DNA from: Owenia fusiformis
Taxonomy: Eukaryota > Annelida > Polychaeta > Sabellida > Oweniidae
Assembly (NCBI GenBank): GCA_903813345.2
Contig: CAIIXF020000009.1
Coordinates: 26,942,740 to 27,006,739 of the forward strand
Length of the DNA: 64,000 nucleotides
Reading direction: 5' to 3'
The notes under the pieces: model-generated
Seen by the model: only the letters and a program-made list of their open reading frames with translations
Database searches by the model: none
What the model was told of the DNA's origin: nothing
Shown here: positions 48,251 through 60,430 of the stretch, piece by piece
Layout: each line of letters starts with the position of its first letter
How positions within the stretch are numbered: the stretch's first letter is position 1
Position numbers and translations under genes: made by a program

Positions 48251-48544
48251 GCCGCAAGGGTTGAATGCAAGAAATATTTTAACAAAAATGAAATTGGTTG
48301 TTGATTCAACATATCTTGCTTTCTGTGATGAAAAGGCTCAAATTAATGTTTTTGTCTGACATTTTTCAAACTTTCTGTCGTATTTTACTGAATTATTTCC
48401 AAATGAGTCATGAATCATTTGGAAATTCGTATGAGTTGAACACAAAACATAACCACTAAATAGAATTAAATTTGTTTTTGTATTATTATTACTACTTCTA
48501 ATGACAGCATTTAGATTTTGCATTATTAAAAATACCAACAAGCA

Positions 48545-48760
48545 AGCCTACTCAATGTGGTCTTTCTAGAAATCTAGACACTGCTAATATCTTGTGTTTT
48601 TGTAGATCTAGAAACCTTTGATATCTGGTGTTTCTTGAGATTTGGAAGCTGCAGATATCTTGTTTTTTTGGAGATCTAGAAACCTTTGATATCTGGTGTT
48701 TCCTGAGATTTGGAAGCTGCAGATATCTTGTGTTTTGGAGATCTAGAAACCTTTGATATA
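48545..48760 (+). repeat. Tandem repeat of about 70-75 bp
   Basis: Three units contain GGAGATCTAGAAACCTTTGA, ATCTGGTGTTTC and GGAAGCTGCAGATATCTTG. It lies in intergenic or 3'UTR sequence. Confidence 0.8.
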
Positions 48761-49339
48761 TTTATCTCAGATTTCTTCTTAAAGTTTCAATTGTTTTTAC
48801 CCAGAGTTGTTTTAGCTACAAATTATTGTACATTGTGTGAGCTTTTGTTAAATTTTAAAAAGTCTATTTGTATATAAGAATTGAAAATGATTGTATATTT
48901 TGGCTTAATAATTGACCCTTTTAAATGAGTCCCAGTCATGGAAATCTCACAAACATGTATATTATATTATTTGTATGTTTGAAATTCAGGTAAATACTGT
49001 GCCTGTTTAAAGCACTATTAACCTGTTTACATTTCAATGATATTTATGAATGTTGACTACAAGCTGTTCACATTGTCATACTTATATGTTTTAATTCTAA
49101 ACAAACACATTGATCAACTTTATTATATTTCTCAAATGATGCATGAGTATTTAATTGTGTTAGGCATTTTAGTTAACTTTTATTATATCTTTCTAGGCAA
49201 CCTTTATTTTCGACAAATATGATTTTAAAATTGTACTTACAGCATAATTGATATTTTGGGTACTTTATACAGTACATGGCTGCATAAACAAGTTTCCTTA
49301 TTATATGGCATTTTCTATTTGATTGAACTAAGCTTCACA

Positions 49340-49660
49340 AACAACTTAAATACATTTAATAATCTGTACATGTAATAATCTGTACATTGTTATAATCTAT
49401 TCATGTACTACATGTACTAAGTACATGTAATAATGTGTACATGTGATAATCTATACATGTAATAATCTGTATAAATGTACTGTAATGATATTTACATGAA
49501 ATCTATACATGTAATAATCTGTATACTTTAATAACCTATACATGTAATAATCTCTACATGTAATAATATATACATGTAATACTATGTACACTGTAAAAAG
49601 CTATACATGAAATAATCTGTACATGTAATAAGCTATCCATGTAATAATCTGAACCTTACC
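49340..49660 (+). repeat. Degenerate 14-18-bp array (TACATGTAATAATCT)
   Basis: Many imperfect repeats of TACATGTAATAATCTG are present. ACATGT is self-complementary, so the array is rich in small palindromes. Confidence 0.85.
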
Positions 49661-50608
49661 ATCTACTCATGCTATAAGAATGTTTATGGAAATTTTTGAT
49701 TTCTCAGAGATTCCAGAAGGATCGAATTGATTTTATCGAAAATATGGTGTACATCGTATTTTATGTCTTCTCTTATACCGACAATGTATGTACACATCTT
49801 GTCATATTTATTCATTTTTAATATTATTTACATGTATGTAATGACAGCTGCAAAACCAATTGGAATAACAACTTGTATATATTTATGTATAATTTGCACT
49901 TTAGAGCTTAGATTTTCTACTCTACTTGAACAAAGAAATCCAAAACCATTATTTTAAAGTTTTTTAATAAGACTTAAAGTGAAGGACAACAATCATTTTC
50001 AGAAAGAGGTGTTATTTTTGTACTTAAAGACTGGATTATATTTCATTAATAAATCATCAGAACTTCTAGATTCTTGAGATAATTTCAGACATTTAGAATT
50101 AACTTCACACAAAACATGGTCTAATCTTGACAAAGCAATGTAACTTTGTGTGATTTTCAATTTTGCATACCAGTAGAGTCTGTTACTTGATATACACATT
50201 GACTTTTTCTTGTTCTTGTATCGAAACAATGGGCGTTCTGACTTAATGTGCAAATAGATACCAGGCCTATAGTCAACTTTTGCCAAAGGGGTTCACTTTT
50301 TTTTTAAATCAGGGGGGTTCACGATCACATTTCACAACATTGGCCTAATACCACTTGAACATGCTCAAAATGTGGAGATTGCCCTTGATATTGTTCATCT
50401 TTAATATCTATTTTATATCTGGTTGGCATAGTGTTTCTAATTATCCTATTGTTTGTAATTATCTGCTAATGATTGGAGTTTGTACCGTAATGACTGCAAA
50501 TATTAGGTGTGAATGACTTCACCTTTTTTCAAGTCAACACGCTTCTCAAGGTCAAATCCACTAAAGATGTGCTCAGGCAAATTTGACAATTTTTGAATCC
50601 TTCTATCA

Positions 50609-51013
50609 TGCGGTACAAACATCGACCGTTAATTTGAATTTTTGACCTACCAGATGCTCGAAAATCAAGGATTGCGAGTCTCATACTACACCGTTTTTCT
50701 TCAAACGTATACCATTAAAAGCAAAACAAAATTGCCTTTCTGTCGGTGCATTACTTTATTGTAAAGAGTCCCTCGTTCTAGCAGCATTTTGGTCCCCAGT
50801 TGTTAGAAGGCCTTCTTACAGCTGGGGACCAAAATGCCGCTGGAAGTAGGGACTCTGTTTAAGAGAATAATGTACCAACAGAAAGGGATTTTTGTTATGC
50901 TTTGAATGGAACAAGTTTGAAGAAAAACGGTGCAGTACGAGACTCGTAATCCTTGATTTTCAAACATCCGGTAGGTCAAAAATTCAAAATAACGGTCGAA
51001 GTTTGTACCGCGT
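50609..51013. repeat. 400-bp near-complete palindrome
   Basis: The arms of about 190 bp run from GCGGTACAAACATCGACCGT to ACGGTCGAAGTTTGTACCGC and are centred on AAGGCCTT near 50810. Inner pairs include TTTGGTCCCCAG with CTGGGGACCAAA. Arm divergence is low, so this is a fairly young inverted duplication or a foldback element. Confidence 0.88.
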
Positions 51014-51369
51014 GTCTATGAATATATTTCAAATATCATAGCCTTGTAGAATTTTTGAAAATTCCAAATACTATAAGGTTCATCAGATATTATGCCAATT
51101 TAAAGTGTCTTGAAAAATGTGGCTAAAATGTTGCTAATTAGGTACCAAATGTGCAAAAATACTGCATTTTGCATTCGTTTCTGGAGGCTTATGGCTATTG
51201 GCTAGTTTTATCATTTGATGATACCATTCTCTTCATCTTGATTTTTAGTAAAAAAGATAATTTTTAAGTAAAATGATAAATTTTCATCTCGGCAAAATCT
51301 ACTTATATCAAGTACATTATTTTCACACTGTTTTTGAAATAGAACTCCATCATGTTAACTTATCATCAC

Positions 51370-51640
51370 TTTGCATCTAGGTTTGTCTGGCCTTGCATCT
51401 ATGTTTGTCTGGCCATGCATCTATGTTTGTCTGACCATGCATCTATGTTTGTCTGGCCATGCATCTATGTTTTCTGGCCATGCATCTATGTTTGTCTGGA
51501 CATGCATCTATGTTTGTCTGACCATGCATCTATGTTTGTCTGGCCATGCATCTATGTTTGACTGGTCATGCATCTATGTTTGACTGGACATGCATATACG
51601 TTTGTCTGGCCATGCATCTATATTTTTCTGGCCATCCATC
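51370..51640 (+). repeat. 22-bp minisatellite (CATGCATCTATGTTTGTCTG)
   Basis: About twelve units of CATGCATCTATGTTTGTCTG plus GC or AC. Because 22 is not a multiple of three, the translation cycles through all frames, so the repetitive ORFs here are artefacts. Confidence 0.93.
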
Positions 51641-51816
51641 TTTGTTTTTGTTTCCTTGTACCCTGGAGCCCATTGGCTAGTAGTCAAAACTCTCAATTAA
51701 AGAAGCTGATAATCAAACTATTGAAAGGGTTATTTCCTCGGGGACTGTTTATAAAATGACATCACATCCAATATGTTGTTTTGTACCAATTCTGTTATTG
51801 CTATTTACACTGTTTA

Positions 51817-51940
51817 GTATATGCACATGGAGTAAGTCACCCCCCCCCCCCTCTTTCTCTCTCTCTAATATTATCTATATAAAAAATATAGGCTACAGGA
51901 TATAAGAGGGAGGGGTGACTTACTCCCTATGGGTATATGA
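51817..51940. repeat. Short foldback element with C-run
   Basis: TATATGCACATGGAGTAAGT and the right arm ACTTACTCCCTATGGGTATA are inverted repeats. Between them are a C-run, CTCTCTCTC and the complementary GAGGGAGGGG. Confidence 0.75.
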
Positions 51941-52009
51941 AGGGAATATGAGTCCACATATATAGTATGTGTATATGCAATTTACATATTGTATAAATGA
52001 AATAGAACA

Positions 52010-52150
52010 TGCATATAAGACTGTCTTTGTCAGTTAATTTACATATGTACTGTATATGTATGCATATAAGACTATCTTTGTCAGTTAATTTACATATGTA
52101 CTGTATATGTATGCATATAAGACTGTCTTTGTCTGTTAATTTACATATGA
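52010..52150 (+). repeat. Tandem repeat of about 52 bp, three copies
   Basis: Units of the type GCATATAAGACTGTCTTTGT followed by CAGTTAATTTACATATGTAC are repeated three times, the last diverging. Confidence 0.85.
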
Positions 52151-52461
52151 AGGCATAAATGCTGTTCTTGTCATTTAATATACATGTGTACTGTATAAAT
52201 CCTGTTTAACCTTATGTATATCATATATTATTGTTATTTTATTATTCAAACCTAGATTGTTATGTGTTATCAAAACCACAACTTTTCAACCAAGTTTTGT
52301 ATATATTTGTTCATAATTGTATATATGGTATATTGTTCTTATAATAAATTTTCAAAGTGACACAATTTTTATTTTCAATTTATATGAGGGATTTGCAATT
52401 AGCTACTCTTGATGCCATGTCGCTACTATGAATGCTAACATTGTTATCGTCACCATGTTTA

Positions 52462-52609
52462 TGTCACCACTAGACGTGGTGACATATATACTTTTTTGGA
52501 TGGTGTTTGGCATTCGGTGTTTGGTGTCTTCAACAAATTCTTGTTGTCAATGTTTGTAACAAACTGTTACACTTCTGTAACCATTTGCAATAATATACAG
52601 GTGGTAACA
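52462..52609 (+). mobile_element. Hairpin-headed MITE, TGTCACCACC family (copy 5)
   Basis: The left hairpin is TGTCACCACTAGACGTGGTGACA. The right end is diverged (GGTGGTAACA). A related right part is at 53390-53500, ending GGTGGTGATA. Confidence 0.7.
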
Positions 52610-53679
52610 TACTGTCATGTAAATGCCTCGTTATGACTTGGATTGGTGTGTAGAATCAGTTGGTGATGTTTCTAATAAATTGTTACACATTTTGTTATCA
52701 ACTGAAATAACTTTCCATGTAGTTCAATTAAGTGTTTGAGAAAGTGTACGCTGGAGAGTGATTTTCACAGCTATTTAATTAGCAAAACATCCTGTTACCA
52801 CCCACCTGCTTAACAAACTTGATTCCATGTAGAATTTACTATGCAGCAAATATCACTGGTCAGAAAGTAACAGCCTCTACATTTTCTTTCAAAACGAAGG
52901 GTGGATGGCTTTATAGTGTCAATTTCTATATTTTTAGTTTTAATTGAATTAAACTAGCTTGCTGTAGACACTGAACTAAAATTTTCAAGCTTTTATGATA
53001 CCATAGAAATTCTGCAATCTGATTAATATTTCTTATATCGTGTGTGGACACCACAACCCAACAATATATTCTATTGTCCAAAAACTAATGATATTGAAAT
53101 CGACTTTTAGGCCTACCATCTGCCATTTTGAAACTATAGAGTTTTCAGGTTTATCATCCAGAAACAGCTTCAAATTGACTTAGTTAAGATGACATTTCAC
53201 CGAATAAGATCTATTGCGTCAGAGATGATTTGTTCAATCACAGAACGAAATTGTTAAGATACAGTGAAGCCATTTGCTTGTCAATGGGTTAGTACACCCA
53301 TCCTTCCGTCTGTCTATCCATCTGGAAAATAACTCAAATAGTAGTGAACCACCAGAAATGTGTTTACATATTGTCTCCAACTTTTTTATGGACGGTGTTC
53401 AGAGTTCGTCGTCTATAACAATTTGCTTTTGGTGTCTAATAACAATTTGTGTTTGGCGTCTGTAACAATTTGCAATAACTTACAAGGTGGTGATATTTTG
53501 TCATATGTTGAATATCATATGAAAGCTTATTCACTTATTGAAATGACTTTGATTAAGCTAATCAAGTTTTACAATTCATCGTTTTTTCAAAGTATTACCC
53601 AGTGAGCTTTAAATGATACAATGGATTATAAGGCCATTTGCTCCTCTCTTAAAAATTGTTATTAATAGTAGTCACATCC

Positions 53680-53960
53680 TCCGATCACAGGGCTTCAAAA
53701 CCCAGAATATATTCTTTCTTTTTACGTTCTGGATACCTGCTTAGGAGTATGTAGTAGTCATGGATCGAGCAAAATGGCTGAAATGGCCCACCAAACATAA
53801 GCTTACAAAGTACTTTAAAACCTGTCTAGTATCTAATCCAAATACAACTAGGACCAGTTTAAAATCTAGCAGATTAAAAACGGAGTCCGAAAAAAGTGTT
53901 CACCCTGAGAGGCGTTCCGATTAGAGAGGTGTTCAAAGATATACAGGTTTTACTGTATGT
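53680..53960. repeat. Two interspersed repeat fragments
   Basis: 53680-53760 (CACAGGGCTTCAAAACCCAG, then TTCTTTCTTTTTACG) is the inverse of the element near 38600-38670. 53880-53960 ends ACAGGTTTTACTGTA and belongs with 6340-6515. Confidence 0.65.
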
Positions 53961-55096
53961 TCCCAAATGGTCAATCAAGCTAATATTTCGCCTACAAGCC
54001 TAGGATTAGCTATATTATGATATTTAGAGATTATGGGTGCTTGTGATCTAGGATTGACTCAGGGGATGGTGAACGATCATTCTGGAACACCCTGTATATT
54101 GATAAATCGATGAGTGCAAAAAATCCTTTTTTCAAGATGCTTGTCGCGTGCTGCTCGAACTCGAAGCTAAGCTAAGAATCTGAATTTTAAATAATTTACC
54201 TCATGCCGTTATGTCTTTGTAAATTATCCCCAATTCAGATTCCGTTGTCATTGACGATATCGAAGATATATTGTAGCGATTCACGACCCAATTTGATCGA
54301 AATTGGGATTTCATATGATACATTATCACAAGAGCTTAATGCACACAATTAGCGACGGTGAAGTCCCATGAAACGAGGACCAAGTGATTGAAGAATTGAA
54401 GCGACGGTTATGTCCGCCATTTGTGACAACGGTATCTGACTTTACCGTTGTCAGGCTATTCCGGTGTGAACATGCTACTAGTCGTGCGAGCCTCACTTGA
54501 CTGTATACTTTCAACTATGTAACACCTATGTACGTCAACCCATATATTTCTGTAAAAATGGCTCATAATATCAAGTTGACCGAGCCACTGACTTAAATGC
54601 TATATAAAATTAATAAAAAATAAAAAAAAACTTTCCTCACATTCTTCAGCATTACATCCTTACTGTATCTTTTTCAAGCGGTTCTTTGTCCATCAATTCC
54701 TAAACCCTTTTTTCAGAACTGAACTCCTATGTTCACAGTGCAGTTGAAATCTGGGCTAATTCTTCCATATAATATTAGAATAAGATAAGGACAAACCTAT
54801 GTTTTAAGGTTATAGTCTGGCAAAGGATTTGAAGAAGGAATCATAATTGCTAATGAATGAAACGAATCTGTAAAGAATTAAACAACAACTGGATAAATCA
54901 CTAGTCGGCGTCTTGAATAAACTGCATCATTTTTTGTAAAAACCATTTACAGGTGTTTGATCAGCAGAGGGTTAGGAATGCCAATTTTTGGGAGAGTGTA
55001 CATTCGAAGCAAAGAAACGCCGGGTCTGCTTAATTTGAATTCAAAAGATCTGATACCATGGCAACTTGAAATGATGAAATCCTGAGTAACCCCCCT

Positions 55097-55503
55097 ATCA
55101 CACCAAACTAGTTCTTACCCGTTCTTGCCAGTCCTACGAAAAAGTCGCTCAATCTGGCTGTGGTCGGGAAATATGTCTAAAATAATTAGCTACTTCGTTC
55201 ATAAACAGTCTTCAATACGTCCATCTCATTCGCAGTTCGTTCAGGTCGCATCAGGTCGGTGTGCAACGTCGTATAACGCGTCCCTTAGTCTAGAAGGTCA
55301 ACATGACCTGATTACAGAAGGTATGGTCGCCATCGAATTTTGAATCGATTCAAAATTCTAAAATCACATTCCCGTCTGAGAACGTTCATAAAGTTCGTAA
55401 ATAGACGAGACGTAAATAAGTTGCAGCTACGTTCATTCCGTTCACACACAGTTTAAAACCAGTTTTGAAGAACGCAGTGGCAACTTGTTTGGTGTAATAG
55501 CTA
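55097..55503. mobile_element. Inverted-repeat element of about 400 bp
   Basis: The ends CTATCACACCAAACTAGTTC and CAACTTGTTTGGTGTAATAG are imperfect inverted repeats. The interior has many CGTTC/GAACG motifs. The 72-codon ORF at 55125-55343 lies inside it and looks like chance. Confidence 0.6.
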
Positions 55504-55883
55504 TATATTTGCTAACTCGTTCATAAGCAGTGTTAAATACGTTCTTAATCAGTTTAAACCCGTTTGCAATTAGTTCTACCTCGTTCTCAACACGATAGAT
55601 AGAAGATATTATAATTGAGACATGAATTGGGTTATTTACATTTTTACACTATTTTATTTGAAATAATTTAAATCAAATACAAAGGCCAAAATTATAAAAA
55701 TCGTATTCATCCAGCATCCTCTAATGGAATTCAACAATTCTACATAAATTAATAACTTCTGTATTTGATCAGCTGTTTTAATTTTTCAGATAATGAAATA
55801 AGAGTTGTCTAAAGGGAAACATTTTCATGATTGTTTAAACATTGTCTCCAACGTTTTACACTCTCTTTGTTCTTTGCTGCCAC

Positions 55884-55889
55884 TTTATT
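55884..55889 (-). terminator. Candidate polyadenylation signal (AATAAA, - strand)
   Basis: TTTATT on the + strand gives AATAAA about 135 nt after the stop codon of the cysteine-rich gene. Confidence 0.4.
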
Positions 55890-56022
55890 TCACTTTATGT
55901 TGAACAGAAACGTAATGTATTTAACCATTCAGAAAAAGTCCATATGACACATCTAGAATATTGGACACATTTGATGATAATTTAGAATGTATGACATCTG
56001 GTTCTAAACAACTTACACATAT

Positions 56023-56318
56023 CTAGAATATGGTGCAAAGTTGACAGCATCTCGGAGAGTTTTTCGTTGAGCAACATTCACAAAATTTGTTCTTCCACAA
56101 AGGAGTCGATCCCTTATTTTCTCCGAAATCTGTTTTTGTGACTGCTATCTGGCGGAGTCTAATACAGCCGTCACAGCAAAATGAAAATGGGAATTGCTTA
56201 CAACAATTACACATATCAACTTGTCTCCATCTAGCTTGTCGTTTGGTAGTCAGGAATGTGTTTTGTTGCCATGGGGACTCCATGATGTCGTCATCTAGTG
56301 GTGATATCATTTCCGACG
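56023..56318 (-). CDS. Last exon of a secreted cysteine-rich precursor
   Basis: I do not recognise the family. On the - strand, acceptor ccttcag at 56319 opens a 296-nt exon that ends at TAG (56023-56025). The first two bases complete an Ala codon with the exon at 57882-57946. The exon then reads SEMISPLDDDIMESPW (acidic), TTKR-QARWRQVDM and two six-cysteine motifs, CNCCKQFPFSFCCDGC and CECCSTKNSPRCCQLC, 27 residues apart. All 12 cysteines are in these motifs, each C-x-C-C-x7-C-C-x2-C. The KR site followed by Gln suggests prohormone processing with possible pyroglutamate. It could be a neuropeptide, a defence peptide or another secreted peptide. Without the splice, translation could start at the Met at 56310, but then there is no signal peptide. 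Confidence 0.7.
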
Positions 56319-57881
56319 CTGAAGGTAAAACATAAGTTTTGATTGAATTAATGTGTAATTAATGGGGAATCACATAGTAATGTCTTATATGATTTAATTG
56401 GATGGGATTTGTCCTCCGTATAAGTCATTGTCAATTAGACATGTAATTTTGATATACATGCAAACTACTGTATAATACTCATAGTTGTAGTACTTAGTTA
56501 ATAACAAGACACTGTTATAACCGATTGATGCCTTGATGGATGCACTTGGATGCCCTCCTTGGTCCAAGGGTATATGAATTTACTCCACGAGCTGAAACAG
56601 TGATGCCAGAAGAAGTACTGCTGCCACCAAATAAAAATTGAAATTACTGCTGCCATCAAAGAAAAATTTGCTTTTACTGCTGCCGCTAAAGAAAAATTTG
56701 CTTTTAACCAGTTTCAAGAGCATGACCATAGGCCAGGGGAAAGGTAGTATTAAGCTCAATGAAGAAGATCTTCCACAATTGTATTTACTACCTTTACTTT
56801 TCCAACTGCCTATTATATGGGCATTGCCAAGATAAAAAGTTGAGTCAATTCAACAAGTGTGGCTATTTCAACAAGTGCGGCTAATTCAAATCACGCTCAC
56901 TGGCAACATGATATTATCAATAGAATTCTTTTTCACTATTTCAATTGAAAGAAATATCTGAATTAATTTTTCTGTAAATTTGTCAATTTTTCATTTTTTC
57001 TCAAATTGACACAGAGACTTAGAGTACACTTTGATAATTCGGAACAATGGTCCTATTGTTTCTAATAATTGCTTTCTATTTTAACTATAATCCGATTTTG
57101 ACAATATAGAAGACTTAAACTTTTGCCCCAAAGCAAAGCATAATTGCAAACATGAGTTAAAACGCGATCCCTTTGGAAAGCGAGCATGGATATTTGTTGG
57201 GGAAACCATTACTACTGGCTTAAAGCATCCCGAGTTTGTATTTCAACCCAAATTCTGATTTATTGTGTTTTTTCTTTTCATTAACCTTTTCTTTGTTTGG
57301 CCTCTGATGTGTGAATAGCAAGAACCTTTGATGAAACAGGATATTTTCATCTTCTTTGCATTATACAATCACTTATCCATTCTCTTTTGTCTTCCCTTAA
57401 TCACAGAGGTGTTGACTTTTTGGCTTTTCCACCTCGCCAGTTAAGTACTAGTATGTCATTCTGTTCTTGGTTCTGTTTCAAGCCTGGGTCCCCCCTCCTA
57501 ACATTTAAGACTATACAGGGTGTAAAGATATAAAGGGGCCCTTGTCTCTCTATATATATTTAGTATTTTAGTTTGATTATATAGTCTTGATTTTAATGAT
57601 AAACAGAAATAAGATTACTTGTTTTCTGATTGATAATAACACAGTGACGACTCAAATAATAAAGAAATGTGACCCCTCCCCCTTAAAAACTGGATAGGAA
57701 TATTTCAATCAACGGTCTAATTAAATCTATTTGTGAGGATTGAGACAGACTCTAAGAAAGAATAGGTAACGACCCGACCACGCTCGTCCAGGGAGCAGTA
57801 GTGTAACAAGCCAGATATACTGGACATGAAAGGGAGTGTGTTAAACTCAATGCAGAGCAAAACTATGAAAATGTCTCTCAC

Positions 57882-57946
57882 CTTGAGCCGAGCAGAAGGC
57901 TGCCAGTATTGTCAAAATCGCTGCGGAGCCAATTATTTGGTGTAAT
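57882..57946 (-). CDS. Signal-peptide exon of the cysteine-rich precursor
   Basis: On the - strand this 65-nt exon follows atattttcag and precedes gtgaga. It starts with the last base of a split codon and encodes LHQIIGSAAILTILAAFCSA then Q and one base. Joined to the exon at 56318 it gives C-S-A-Q-A before SEM, a textbook A-x-A signal peptidase site after a hydrophobic core. The phases agree exactly. The exon with the initiator Met was not found. It should lie further upstream on the - strand (higher coordinates). Confidence 0.65.
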
Positions 57947-58380
57947 CTGAAAATATATTTTTAAAACAATTAATATTGGACGATGTTGATGTAACATTAA
58001 TAAATGAGTTTTTTGGATTCGCAAGATTGTGGAATTTGAAAACTGAACACATTCTCAATAAAAATTTGGTTTTATTGATCTATACTTAGTTTTATGGCAT
58101 TCCAATAATTTGATAATGAATTTATAAGTCATGATAGAAAGACGCATGATAATTGGGACCGTTCAGTGTTCAATAAAACAGTAATGAATAAAACGTATTT
58201 GATCATAGAGTTTCCAGAAAGCTTTGAAATCTCGTCAAACTCTCGTTTTAAGTGAAATTTTAGGAGATCTGTATTCTTAATTTACCTTTATTCAAATTTT
58301 ATGATTTTCATGATTTCTGTAAAAAGGTCGGGCTAAATCCTCATTGACACAATGTTAAAAAAAGTTCAGTTACTCTTTAC

Positions 58381-58449
58381 CCTGAGTGCAGAGTCTAGTT
58401 AAACTAGACGAAGACGAAGCTCTCTTTTAAGAAGTGAAGTCGAACGAAT
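58381..58449 (-). other. Possible non-coding first exon
   Basis: On the - strand, sequence from about 58449, some 20-30 nt after a TATA-like box, runs to a donor GG|gtaaag at 58380. It has no ATG, so it could only be 5'UTR. An additional exon with the start codon would still be needed. The evidence is weak. Confidence 0.3.
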
Positions 58450-58465
58450 GCAAAGGGTTGTTATT

Positions 58466-58473
58466 CTTATAAA
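58466..58473 (-). promoter_or_regulatory. Possible TATA box for the - strand gene
   Basis: TTTATAAG on the - strand lies about 20 nt upstream of GCATTCG, which could serve as an initiator. Its distance from the possible first exon is typical. In AT-rich DNA chance matches are common. Confidence 0.3.
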
Positions 58474-59215
58474 GGATCACAATTTAGTTATTGTTACATT
58501 CCAATGGTATTTTACGTTGATCGAAATGGAATTATTTGTTAAATCAAAAATTTTAGTGACTCTTGTTATATGTTTCCATGTATGTTTCCTATAAAATCGC
58601 TCATATACAAGTATTTGACGTGCAACTTTTCAAAAATAACTGTTCAAATTGAAAGATGTTCAGCTTTCAAGGTTTCTTTAACATGTGAGTCAATGGGAGG
58701 AAAAACTGGACCGAAAATTGGTGTTCGGATTAGCCAGGTGTTCGGATTAGCCAGGTTTTAGTGTATGTTTGAATGTCATGATAATGATAGATGAATAAGG
58801 TACATTCATTTCACCTATTAGTCTATTTAATGTCATTAGCCAATATCTAAATACTTAATGCTAATGTTTTTATTGTAGGTTGTAAGTAGGAGGTAAAATA
58901 ATGAACGCATTGTAATCCTACAAATTGTGATCAAATTAAATAATATTAATCGCAAATAAAAAATAGCAAAACTATTAACGCAACCTCCTACAGAACACTG
59001 TCTCCATCAGAAAATATAATACGTAAAATGTCAAGTAAATACTTCCATAAAGAATATCTAATTCAATTTCACAACTTTATTGTGCTTATTTCCCAATCGC
59101 CTAATTTTCCATGGTGAAAGCATTGCCGTTGTAAATTGTTAAAATACCATTTTTGGAGAAATAATACTGCAAATTACCAAATTACAAAACAGTGGTGTCA
59201 AATTGTCAATGCTTA
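58474..59215 (+). other. Intergenic, nothing clear
   Basis: AT-rich sequence with a short GGTGTTCGGATTAGCCAGG duplication at 58720-58755, related to the AGGTTTTACTGTA repeat family. No gene was seen. Confidence 0.5.
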
Positions 59216-59970
59216 TCAATATCACTGGTGATCCACTCGATTACGCTGGTTACCGTTCGTTTCGGTAACAAAATGTCGGAACGTCGAAGGTACGATTTTT
59301 CTTTCTTCCTTATTTCACACGTTGTAGGCAGAATCCCCACGGCATTTTTTTACACAAGCGTGTATCAGTATCATATGTTTTAGAAAATGTACATGTTTGC
59401 AAAAAAGAAATTTAGAAAGAAAAGACATTTTGTTACCGAAACGAACCGTTTCGGTTACCAGCGTAATCGAGTGGTTCACTAGTGAATATGTACATAGATC
59501 CGAGACACTGCCATTGGCACTGGTGATCCGCTCGATTACGCTGGTACGGTTCGTTTCGGTAACAAAATTTCGGAACGTCGAAGGTACGATATTTATTTTT
59601 TCCTTATTTCACGCTTCGTTGGCAGAATCCCCACGACATTTTTTTTACACAAACGTATCAGTACCATGTTTTAGAAAATGTACATGTTTGCGAAAACAGA
59701 ATCGTCGATTTAATTGCTCACTTAAGTTACATAAACGGTAAGGGTTAAAAGTGCAAATCTTAACTGTTTTTCGAAATACCGTTTAATGTAACTTACTTAA
59801 GTGAGGAATTAAATCGACGATTCCATTGTTTTCTGAACTATTTGTTCGCAAATGTATACATTTTCTTAAACATATGATACTGACACACGTATGTGATAAC
59901 GCGTGAAATAAGGAAAAAAGAAAAATCGTACCTTCGACGTTCAGACATTTTGTTACCGAAACGGTTCCAG
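59216..59970. repeat. Cluster of head-to-head TTACCGAAACG repeats
   Basis: A unit of about 170 bp starting GGTGATCCACTCGATTACGC and containing AACGTCGAAGGTACGATTTT occurs directly at 59228 and 59518. It occurs inverted at 59417-59484 and 59830-59970. A further palindrome, AATCGTCGATTTAATTGC with its complement, lies at 59698-59824. A single diverged copy is at 62425-62560. Confidence 0.85.
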
Positions 59971-60130
59971 GTTGGAGTTATACTTTTAACATTTCTAGTA
60001 CAGTTGAAATCAAAGGACGTAAGTTGCGTCATGTATCACCCCATGCATCATGATAAACCATGCCATCTCAAATCTTCTCAGCCCTGAGATTTCAGGTGAA
60101 ACAGAAAGATGCTATGAGTATCAGAATGCA

Positions 60131-60430
60131 CCCCATGCAGAAAGATCGCCTAAACTTACATTTGTATGATGCGAGACTCGACATTCACCAGGAAACTTGA
60201 AATAATTTGTCATCCATGGAACAAATTAATTTTTACTGCTTAACTAATGGTGAATGGCAGTCACATTCAGTTCTATAAGTATGAAAATAGCATGACGTCT
60301 TGATATTTAAAGAGTTTGAAAAGTGATGGCGGTGATTGAAATTAAATTGGATAATTGAAATCTAGTTTCCTGTTGAATGTCGAGTCTCGCATCATACGAA
60401 TGTAATTTTAGGCGATCTGTCTGCATGGGT
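60131..60430. mobile_element. 300-bp foldback element
   Basis: The arms of about 68 bp contain GCGAGACTCGACATTCACC on the left and its near complement TTGAATGTCGAGTCTCGC on the right, with outer CCCATGCAGA/TCTGCATGGG pairing. The spacer is not coding. Confidence 0.85.

Noticed and set aside
51370-51640. CRISPR-like array
   Set aside because: The units are tandem without spacers, and the sequence is from an animal nuclear genome.
51352-51759. Overlapping Cys/His-rich repetitive ORFs
   Set aside because: The 22-bp unit cycles through all three frames and gives the same peptide in each, which marks it as non-coding minisatellite.
55125-55343. 72-codon ORF
   Set aside because: It lies within an inverted-repeat element and resembles no protein family.
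58290-58320. Possible ATG exon for the - strand peptide gene (MKIIKF)
   Set aside because: It has a good acceptor and donor, but the frame stops (TAA) before the donor, so it cannot join the signal exon.
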